Source of the DNA: Oscillospiraceae bacterium
Lineage (GTDB): Bacteria; Bacillota_A; Clostridia; Oscillospirales; CAG-272
Length of the DNA: 6,975 nt
Assembly (NCBI GenBank): GCA_015064195.1
Contig: SVSO01000161.1
Coordinates: 1-6,975 of the forward strand
Direction of reading: 5' to 3'
The position numbers and the translations under genes were made by a program. Under the pieces are notes generated by a model. That model ran no database searches. It saw only the letters and a program-made list of their open reading frames with translations, and was not told the origin of the DNA. Below, piece by piece: positions 1-4,834 of this stretch. Position 1 is the first letter of the stretch; each line of letters opens with the position of its first letter.

Positions 1-1
1 A

Positions 2-1285
2 GGCCGCGCGTTCAATGTGCTGACCTCCGAGGGCTGGTCGGTGGATATGCTCGACCAGATCGACGTGGAATCCCAGACCGGCGATGTGGTGCTGGACTCG
101 GTCTACACCCGCAATCAGCAGGTGGAGGAGGCCTTCAATGTGGTCATCACCCCCCGCACCGTGGTTTACAAGGATCTGCAGGGCACCATCCGCACCGAGG
201 TGCAGGCCGGGGAGACAACCACCGATCTCATCGCCCACGCGCCCACGATGCTGGCACCGCTGGCCGCAGAACAGCTTTTTGTGGATATCCATACCCTGCC
301 CTACAACGATCTCACAAAGTCGTGGTATTCCCAGACCGTCAACAATGAGCTGGAGGTTGCGGGCAAGCAGTTCTTATTCCTTTCCGACCTCGGCTTCGTA
401 TTCCCCTCTGCTGTCAACGTAATGCTCTACAACATCACCATGGCGGATTCCTTCAAGCTGCCCGACCTGCAGGATATGGCGCTGGAGGGCAAATGGACAC
501 TGGATAAGTTTGAGGAATACATGGCCAACACCGCATCCGATCTGGACGGCGACGGCAAGATGACAAACGCTGACCGGTACGGCATCGCCATCCTCTGGAA
601 CGAAATGGTAGACACCCTGCCCTATTCGCTGGGTCAGAAGATCACCGAGAAGGATTCCACCGGCAAGCCTCAGCTGGTACTGGGCAGTGAGAAGATGGAC
701 ACCATCGTCAAGCGGCTCAACACCATTTTCAACGAAAGCGCCAGCTGTTATCTCGCCGGAAGTGCAGATACATGGAAGACCCAGCAGGAAATGTTCCGCG
801 ACAGCAAGACCCTGTTCTGCATCATGAATATTTCCTCCATCACAAAGCGTCTGCGCGATATGCAGGATGACTATGCGGCACTGCCCATGCCCAAGTTTGA
901 CGAGGCGCAGGATGCATATTACACCGGCGTATCTCTGGGAAGCTCCACGGTATTCGCCATTCCCACCACCACGCCCGATCAGGAATTCACATCCATCATC
1001 ACAGAAGCACTGTCCGCCAAGGGTGAGGAGCACGTGATCCCCGCTTACATCGAAACGAACATCAAGGTAAAATTTGCCAACGACGAGCGCGCGCATGATA
1101 TCTACGACCTGATTCTGGACGGCAGTATCATCGACTTTGGCGCGATCTACGACAGCGACGGCATCTACCTGCTGTTCCGCGATCTGATGAAAAAGAAGTC
1201 CACCGATTTCATGTCGAGCTTCGACGCAAAGAAAGCGGCAACCATCGACAAGCTGGACAAAATCTGGGAGCAGTATATGGAATAA
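2..1285 (+). CDS. Extracellular solute-binding protein of a carbohydrate ABC transporter (5' end outside the window)
   Basis: The frame is open from base 2 and ends with TAA at 1283-1285, so the visible 427 residues are the C-terminal part of a longer protein. The GTG at 17 is an internal valine, not a start. The visible beginning (AFNVLTSEGWSVDML, then VYTRNQQVEEAFNV) matches the first lobe of family 1 solute-binding lipoproteins of clostridia, so only the signal peptide, lipobox and a few tens of residues should be missing. Bases 539-574 encode a calcium-loop-like DLDGDGKMTNAD, common in this family. Later segments (ALPMPKFDEAQDAYYTGVSLGSSTVFAIPTTTP) match the hinge/C-lobe of the same family. 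The protein is expected to be anchored outside the membrane and to deliver an oligosaccharide or sugar acid to permeases. No permease or ATPase gene follows, so partners must lie upstream or elsewhere. The ligand is unknown. Confidence 0.88.
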   Translation, partial: GRAFNVLTSEGWSVDMLDQIDVESQTGDVVLDSVYTRNQQVEEAFNVVITPRTVVYKDLQGTIRTEVQAGETTTDLIAHAPTMLAPLAAEQLFVDIHTLPYNDLTKSWYSQTVNNELEVAGKQFLFLSDLGFVFPSAVNVMLYNITMADSFKLPDLQDMALEGKWTLDKFEEYMANTASDLDGDGKMTNADRYGIAILWNEMVDTLPYSLGQKITEKDSTGKPQLVLGSEKMDTIVKRLNTIFNESASCYLAGSADTWKTQQEMFRDSKTLFCIMNISSITKRLRDMQDDYAALPMPKFDEAQDAYYTGVSLGSSTVFAIPTTTPDQEFTSIITEALSAKGEEHVIPAYIETNIKVKFANDERAHDIYDLILDGSIIDFGAIYDSDGIYLLFRDLMKKKSTDFMSSFDAKKAATIDKLDKIWEQYME

Positions 1286-1298
1286 GCCATATAAACCG

Positions 1299-1330
1299 AG
1301 AGCACGGATGACAGATCCGTGCTCTTTTAT
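1299..1330 (+). terminator. Intrinsic terminator of the solute-binding protein gene
   Basis: A perfect stem pairs GAGCACGGAT (1300-1309) with ATCCGTGCTC (1315-1324) around a 5-base loop. One more A-T pair (1299/1325) extends it, and TTTTAT follows directly. It lies 14 bases after the stop codon and is a textbook Rho-independent terminator, isolating the transporter gene from what follows. Confidence 0.93.
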
Positions 1331-1367
1331 ATTAAAATGAAGAAAAATGAACTTGCTCCTTTTGCCG

Positions 1368-1409
1368 CTGCCGCATGAAATTGGCAGTCATAACTGACGC
1401 GGTGTCGGT
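1368..1409 (+). other. Two small tandem hairpins in the intergenic region
   Basis: CTGCC (1368-1372) pairs with GGCAG (1383-1387) around a 10-base loop. Six bases later ACTGAC (1393-1398) pairs with GTCGGT (1404-1409), with one G-U pair and a 5-base loop. Each stem is short and could arise by chance in G+C-rich DNA. They are recorded because they sit just 5' of the stronger structured segment at 1422-1485 and may belong to the same RNA. I do not recognise a known riboswitch or ncRNA family. Confidence 0.3.
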
Positions 1410-1421
1410 GATAATAATAGC

Positions 1422-1485
1422 AGAGTCGGGCGGAAACGCCGCGGCTCTCCTAACAGACCGGCTCCGCCCGACATCCGTCGGTTTT
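1422..1485 (+). promoter_or_regulatory. Attenuator-like RNA segment with alternative pairings (candidate)
   Basis: Three pairings are visible. Hairpin A: 1422-1432 folds with 1437-1448 to give AGAGTCG-GGCG / CGCC-(bulged G)-CGGCTCT closed by a GAAA tetraloop (GNRA type). Pairing B: GTCGGGCGGA (1425-1434) is exactly complementary to TCCGCCCGAC (1463-1472), and inside it GCCG (1438-1441) pairs with CGGC (1459-1462). Hairpin C: CCGAC (1468-1472) pairs with GTCGG (1477-1481) around a 4-base loop and is followed at once by TTTT. B excludes both A and C, while A and C can coexist; this is the logic of a transcription attenuator (anti-terminator versus terminator). The gene downstream is the truncated spore-protein frame. 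No known ligand-binding RNA family was recognised, and hairpin C is short with a short U tract. Confidence 0.4.
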
Positions 1486-1536
1486 GCGAAATTTTGCAGA
1501 AAACGCGAAGTCAGTCGATCATATAGATAGTTTTTG

Positions 1537-1544
1537 AAAAGGAG
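1537..1544 (+). promoter_or_regulatory. Ribosome binding site of the truncated spore-protein gene
   Basis: AAAAGGAG ends 9 bases before the ATG at 1554. It is a strong site and supports this start even though the frame is too short to be called by length. A CATATAGAT stretch further upstream (about 1520-1528) resembles a sporulation-sigma -10 element, but no convincing -35 was found at the right distance. Confidence 0.6.
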
Positions 1545-1553
1545 AACAAAATT

Positions 1554-1658
1554 ATGTCCAAGAGTTCCAACAAGATCGTTGTCCCCGAAGCAAAGGCTGC
1601 CATGGAGCAGTTCAAGATGGAGGCTGCAAGCGAGGTTGGTGTAGCTGCTCCATCTTAA
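1554..1658 (+). pseudogene. Alpha/beta-type small acid-soluble spore protein, truncated
   Basis: ATG at 1554 follows a good ribosome site (AAAAGGAG, 1537-1544, 9 bases upstream). It opens a 34-residue frame beginning MSKSSNKIVVPEAKAAMEQF and continuing KMEAASEVGV, then AAPS and TAA. Residues 1-30 are the typical N-terminal half of alpha/beta-type SASPs, the DNA-coating proteins of dormant spores. Complete family members are about 60-75 residues, with a C-terminal half (NG(D/N)LTS..GS.GG.MVKKMIE) needed for DNA binding. That half is absent in this frame and I cannot find it in the other frames nearby. In the +2 frame just past the break the codons read LNREDYTN, only faintly like the expected linker. 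The good ribosome site and intact N-terminal half suggest recent loss. It implies a spore-forming organism or ancestor with other SASP copies. A short functional variant is possible but unlikely. Confidence 0.72.
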
Positions 1659-1795
1659 CAGAGAGGATTACACAAATATTATTTTTTACAGACATATTGC
1701 ACCACTGCATCCTCACTCGCCTTTGCTTCATCGAACTTCTCATGCCGCCGACTGACAGAATGGGGTATCTCTGTCTCATTTTCGGTAAATCGTAT
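1659..1795. other. Intergenic stretch without a recognisable gene
   Basis: I see no supported coding sequence between the broken spore-protein frame and the operon promoter. A weak hairpin pairs GACAGA (1754-1759) with TCTGTC (1770-1775) and is followed by TCATTTTC, so it could be a poor terminator for the spore-protein transcript. A short open frame on the minus strand (about 49 codons, ending near 1680) has no ribosome site and no family resemblance that I can name. Confidence 0.5.
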
Positions 1796-1816
1796 CAATA
1801 TTCCGGCGGAATATTG
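1796..1816. promoter_or_regulatory. Perfect 21-bp palindrome, probable operator of the sugar-acid operon
   Basis: CAATATTCCG (1796-1805) and CGGAATATTG (1807-1816) are exact reverse complements around a single central G. The palindrome ends one base before the nominal -35 hexamer (about 1817-1822) of the promoter whose -10 is at 1840-1845, so a bound protein could block or recruit polymerase. A perfect dyad fits a dimeric repressor or activator (LacI, GntR or similar) better than the direct repeats usual for AraC proteins. No such regulator gene is in the window. Confidence 0.6.
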
Positions 1817-1836
1817 CAGAATTCCCATTGGAAGTA

Positions 1837-1845
1837 TGGTATACT
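1837..1845 (+). promoter_or_regulatory. Extended -10 promoter of the five-gene operon
   Basis: TGG followed by TATACT (1840-1845) is an extended -10 element. No good -35 is seen: TTGCAG at 1814-1819 is 20 bases away, which is too far. Transcription should begin near 1852, giving a leader of about 65 bases before the first ATG. A poor -35 with a strong extended -10 suits a promoter under the control of a bound regulator. Confidence 0.6.
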
Positions 1846-1853
1846 ATTATTCA

Positions 1854-1879
1854 GGAATACCGTCAAGACCGGATATTCC
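1854..1879. promoter_or_regulatory. Second dyad at the transcription start, sharing the GGAATA core
   Basis: GGAATACCG (1854-1862) faces CGG-A-TATTCC (1870-1879) across 7 bases, giving a 9-pair stem with one bulged A. All four half-sites of this dyad and of the one at 1796-1816 contain GGAATA. It lies at the predicted first transcribed bases, so it may be a second operator or a 5' mRNA hairpin. Its centre is about 60 bases from the first dyad, close to a whole number of helical turns. Confidence 0.45.
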
Positions 1880-1906
1880 GAAAAACTGATACAATCTGCC
1901 AATTTC

Positions 1907-1911
1907 AGGAG
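1907..1911 (+). promoter_or_regulatory. Ribosome binding site that fixes the start of the UxuA-like gene
   Basis: AGGAG ends 6 bases before the ATG at 1918. The same frame is open further upstream with an ATG at 1828, but that ATG precedes the predicted -10 element and has no ribosome site, so 1918 is preferred. Confidence 0.8.
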
Positions 1912-1917
1912 AACCCT

Positions 1918-2871
1918 ATGCTGCTGACCGATTATTTCCGATCCACGCCTGACTTAACGTGGGACATCGCCCTGTCCTGCGGCGTGACCCACGGCACCAT
2001 CCGCCTGCCGGAAGACGATGCCTTCGACGTGACATCCGCCGCGCATCTACACACCGTCTGCGAACGCTTCCGCGAGCGCGGCATCACGCCTATCATCGTT
2101 GAGCCGCTGCCAAACGAGCTGCACGATCACATCAAGGCGGGCGATGCGATGCGGGACGAATGCATCGAAAAGTTCATCATTTTAATGAAAAATCTCGCCG
2201 CAGAGGGCATTCATACCGTCTGCTTCAACTTCATGGCCCACTACGGCTGGACACGCACGGCGAAGAATCTGCCGGAGCGCGGTGGTGCATCGGTGACAGG
2301 CTTCGATCTGGCGGAATTTTTGCCGGATGAAACGGTTCTGACCCACGATCAGATGTGGAAAAATTACGAATATTTCGTCAAAGCCGCCGTGCCGTATGCG
2401 GAACAATACGGCGTGAAGCTGGCACTTCACCCCGACGATCCGCCCCTTGCAAACCTCGGCGGCGTGGCACGCATCTTCACCAGCCTTGATGCCATCAAGC
2501 GCGGCATTTCGGTCGTGGATTCGCCTAACCTCGGCGTAACCTTCTGCCAGGCTTGCTACCGGCTCATGGGTGAGCGGCTGGAGGATGCGATCCCGGCGCT
2601 GAGGGACAAGATCTTCTTCATCCATTTCCGCAACGTCTGCGGCGATAAAACCTGCTTCCGTGAGACATTCCACGACAACGGCGAGATCGACATGGCGGCG
2701 GCGATGCGGCTGTACATGGAAAATGGCGTGGATGTGCCGATCCGCGTGGATCATGTGCCAACCATGCCGTGGGAGCAGTCGGATGTGGCCGGCTATGACG
2801 CCATCGGGCGGCTGTTTGCGATTGGGTATCTCAAGGGGATTATCGAGGGAGCGACATATGGAAATCCGTGA
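1918..2871 (+). CDS. Mannonate dehydratase-like (UxuA family) TIM-barrel protein
   Basis: The 317-residue product matches the UxuA family, which dehydrates D-mannonate to 2-keto-3-deoxygluconate using a divalent metal. Visible motifs in order: CFNFMAHYGWTRT (residues 102-114; the family has a YNFMP.FDWTRT-like segment), HPDDPP (171-176), DSPNLGVTFCQ (201-211), HFRNV (236-240), a FHDNGEIDM segment (251-259) and RVDHVPTMPWE (276-286). The four metal ligands known in characterised UxuA proteins have counterparts here: His171, Cys210, His236 and Asp278, with His279 and Tyr293 at the usual catalytic positions. It is shorter than typical UxuA (about 350-395 residues), mainly at the N-terminus and in the segment between WTRT and HPDDPP, and the usual RPDHGR is changed to RVDHVP. 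Substrate may therefore be another sugar acid. It is the first gene of the operon and overlaps the cupin gene by 14 bases. Confidence 0.82.
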   Translation: MLLTDYFRSTPDLTWDIALSCGVTHGTIRLPEDDAFDVTSAAHLHTVCERFRERGITPIIVEPLPNELHDHIKAGDAMRDECIEKFIILMKNLAAEGIHTVCFNFMAHYGWTRTAKNLPERGGASVTGFDLAEFLPDETVLTHDQMWKNYEYFVKAAVPYAEQYGVKLALHPDDPPLANLGGVARIFTSLDAIKRGISVVDSPNLGVTFCQACYRLMGERLEDAIPALRDKIFFIHFRNVCGDKTCFRETFHDNGEIDMAAAMRLYMENGVDVPIRVDHVPTMPWEQSDVAGYDAIGRLFAIGYLKGIIEGATYGNP

Positions 2872-3205
2872 ATTTGGCGGTGAGGGCTACATGCCGCTCA
2901 CAAAATACGGGAGCTGGCGTGTGGCCATTATCAATGCCTGCGAGCGTCTGCAGGAAGAAAATCTCCGGCGAATGGAGCGGCATCTCGGAACGGATGAGGT
3001 GTTTATTCTGCTGGAAGGCGCGGCTGCGCTGCATATCGGCGAGGAAAGAAAACGCTTCCCGATGGAGCTTGGAAAGCTGTACTGTGTGAAATGCGGCGAA
3101 TGGCACTGCATTTCGATGAAGCCCGGAGCAAAAGCGGCGGTAGTTGAAAATGATGATGTTGGGGAAGCAAATACGGAATACTTATACTTTAAATCTGGAG
3201 GATGA
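2858..3205 (+). CDS. Small single-domain cupin protein
   Basis: The start ATG at 2858 has GAGGGAG (2845-2851) just upstream and overlaps the end of the previous gene. The 115-residue product has a cupin fold signature: RHLGTDEVFILLEG (41-54) for the first motif, with His42 and Glu47 as likely metal ligands, and KCGEWHCI (78-85) for the second, with His83. The usual HxH pair of motif 1 is reduced to one histidine, so metal binding may be altered. The opening (MEIREFGGEGYMPL, then SWRVAI) is typical of a small cupin family that I associate with sugar-acid operons. The role is unproven: candidates are a sugar-acid isomerase/epimerase, a lactone- or sugar-binding accessory protein, or a ligand sensor. 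TGA at 3203-3205 is interleaved with the ribosome site of the next gene, implying translational coupling. Confidence 0.7.
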   Translation: MEIREFGGEGYMPLTKYGSWRVAIINACERLQEENLRRMERHLGTDEVFILLEGAAALHIGEERKRFPMELGKLYCVKCGEWHCISMKPGAKAAVVENDDVGEANTEYLYFKSGG

Positions 3206-3209
3206 CATT

Positions 3210-3935
3210 ATGTTTGATTTAACAGGAAAAACCGCCCTCATCACCGGCGCATCACAGGGCATCGGCTATGCCATCGCGCGGTGTCTCGCAGATTCCGGCG
3301 CAAAGGTGTACATAGGCGGCACTGATGAAGCGAAAGCAATCGCCGCCGCTGAGAGCATCCCCGGCGCGACGGCGGCGGTGTGCGATCTTGGGCTGACCGA
3401 CTGCGCCGAGCGGCTGTATGCCGTCACCGGCGACGTGGACATTCTCGTGCTGAATGCATCGGTGCAGTTCCGCAAGGCGTGGGATGCGATCACCGACGAG
3501 GAATTCGACCGGCAGATCGCGGTCAATCTGAAAGCATCCCTCAAGCTGATTCAGAAATATGCGCCCCATATGAAGGCGCAGAATTGGGGCAGGATCGTCA
3601 CCATCGGCAGCGTTCAGCAGGTGAAGCCCCACAAGGATATGCTCATCTATGCCGCATCCAAGGCGGCGCAGCTGAATATGGTGACAAATCTCGCAAAGCA
3701 GCTTGCCCCCTTCGGCATCACGGTGAACAACGTGGCTCCCGGCGTCATCGAAACGCCGCGCAATGAGGAAGCGTTGGCGGATGAAGCGTACCGTAAGCAG
3801 GTGCTTGCCGGGATTCCCTGCGGATTTGCCGGTGCGCCGGAGGACTGTGCTGGACAGGTTCTGCTTCTATGCTCCGATGCGGGACGGTATATGACAGGGG
3901 AAAACATTTTCATCGATGGAGGTATGAAATTATGA
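3210..3935 (+). CDS. Classical short-chain dehydrogenase/reductase (SDR)
   Basis: ATG at 3210 follows GGAGGA (3197-3202) by 7 bases; an earlier in-frame ATG at 3144 lies inside the cupin gene and is not favoured. The 241-residue product has the full classical SDR pattern: TGASQGIG (12-19) for the dinucleotide, an LNAS segment (81-84) in place of the usual NNAG, Asn106, Ser134 and the YxxxK pair Tyr147/Lys151, then PG (177-178) and the C-terminal GENIFIDGG (230-238). The order N-S-Y-K is complete, so it should be an active NAD(P)-dependent oxidoreductase in the cytoplasm. By context it probably interconverts a keto-sugar acid and its alcohol form, as gluconate 5-dehydrogenase, KduD or fructuronate reductase do. 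FabG-like similarity is generic to the family. It overlaps the next gene by 4 bases (ATGA). Confidence 0.85.
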   Translation: MFDLTGKTALITGASQGIGYAIARCLADSGAKVYIGGTDEAKAIAAAESIPGATAAVCDLGLTDCAERLYAVTGDVDILVLNASVQFRKAWDAITDEEFDRQIAVNLKASLKLIQKYAPHMKAQNWGRIVTIGSVQQVKPHKDMLIYAASKAAQLNMVTNLAKQLAPFGITVNNVAPGVIETPRNEEALADEAYRKQVLAGIPCGFAGAPEDCAGQVLLLCSDAGRYMTGENIFIDGGMKL

Positions 3936-4834
3936 GGTTCAACGTAAAAGAGGAAATCATCGCACTCACGCCCCAGTGGAAAGGCGAACGCTTTCCGGAC
4001 GGACGCCCGAAGGTGGCGGATCGCTATCTGAAAGCGCTCCACAGCCTGACGCTGGAGGAGGTCTGGAAGCCCATCTTTGTCAAAGGCTACGAGAGCCAGT
4101 TCGAGGGCAGACTGCACACGCTCCACGATGATGGGCGCAAGCTGGTGGGACGCGCTGTCACCGCCACATTCGCACCGACGCGGCCTGATCTTCACGAGAC
4201 GATGTTCGCCGTCGGCATGGCGGAGGGCAGAAAGGGCAACTACAATCAGTGGGTCATCGACAGTCTGGTGGAAGGCGATGTGGTTGTGGCCGATATGTAC
4301 GATAAGATCTACAAGGGCACATTTCTCGGCGGAAATCTGACCACGGCCATCAAAGCGAAAACCAAGACCGGCGGCGCAGTTATCTGGGGCGGCGTGCGCG
4401 ATGTGGAGCAGATGAAGAAAGTGCCGGATGTACAGGTTTACTATCGCGGCATTGATCCCACGCCCATCCGCGATTTTATCATGACCGGCTTCAATACGCC
4501 CACCCGCATCGGCGGTGCGATTGTGCTCCCCGGTGATATTGTGTTCGGTGCAGGCGGCGGTGTGCTGTTCATCCCCGCGCATTTAGTTGCAGAGGTGGTT
4601 GACGGCGCATCCAAGACGCAGGTGAAGGACATTTTTGGCTTTGAGATGATCACGCAGAACAAATTCACCACGGCGCAGATCGACCGCAACACGTGGACGG
4701 AGGAAATGCTGGATTTACTGATGGATTTCATCAAGACCGACGACCGCGGCATCCCCTACCGTGATCTTGACTGGTCGCTGGAATATGATCTTGCAAGGAA
4801 CGGTGATCCCAATGACACGCAGACTGCACTGTAA
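3932..4834 (+). CDS. RraA-like / HMG-aldolase-family protein with N- and C-terminal extensions
   Basis: The ATG at 3932 overlaps the stop of the dehydrogenase gene, with GGAGG at 3918-3922. The 300-residue product carries an RraA-like core around residues 65-225: LVGRAVTATFAPTRPDL (71-87), EGDVVVADM (114-122), FLGGNLTTAIKAKTKTGGAV (131-150), GGVRDVEQM (153-161) and GDIVFGAGGGVLFIPAHLV (201-219). Known members are class II pyruvate aldolases/oxaloacetate decarboxylases (4-hydroxy-4-methyl-2-oxoglutarate aldolase type) or, for E. coli RraA, an RNase E inhibitor. Here Arg156-Asp157 of the D-X20-R-D motif is present, so an enzyme is more likely than an RraA regulator, but the first Asp is Asn135. 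The protein is almost twice the core length because of about 65 N-terminal and 75 C-terminal residues. In context it could cleave the keto-deoxy acid made by the dehydratase. Confidence 0.8.
   Translation: MRFNVKEEIIALTPQWKGERFPDGRPKVADRYLKALHSLTLEEVWKPIFVKGYESQFEGRLHTLHDDGRKLVGRAVTATFAPTRPDLHETMFAVGMAEGRKGNYNQWVIDSLVEGDVVVADMYDKIYKGTFLGGNLTTAIKAKTKTGGAVIWGGVRDVEQMKKVPDVQVYYRGIDPTPIRDFIMTGFNTPTRIGGAIVLPGDIVFGAGGGVLFIPAHLVAEVVDGASKTQVKDIFGFEMITQNKFTTAQIDRNTWTEEMLDLLMDFIKTDDRGIPYRDLDWSLEYDLARNGDPNDTQTAL

Noticed and set aside
374..1096. Long minus-strand open frame inside the binding-protein gene
   Set aside because: It is antisense to a clear family 1 binding protein and has no recognisable motif or ribosome site; G+C-rich codon bias creates such shadows.
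1814..1819. TTGCAG as a -35 element for the operon promoter
   Set aside because: The spacing to TATACT is 20 bases, longer than sigma-A promoters tolerate well; the extended -10 explains the promoter better.
1679..1828. Minus-strand open frame of about 49 codons containing KFDEAKASEDAVV, with a KFDEA string also found in the binding protein
   Set aside because: There is no ribosome site before its ATG, it runs through the palindrome at 1796-1816, and the five-residue match is too short to claim a duplicated fragment.
1697..1927. Plus-strand 76-codon open frame
   Set aside because: It crosses the predicted promoter and start of the UxuA-like gene, has no ribosome site and a cysteine-rich, non-protein-like composition.
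3647..4582. Long minus-strand open frame (311 codons) across the SDR and RraA-like genes
   Set aside because: Both plus-strand genes have full family motifs and coupled starts. The antisense product is histidine/alanine-rich without domain features.
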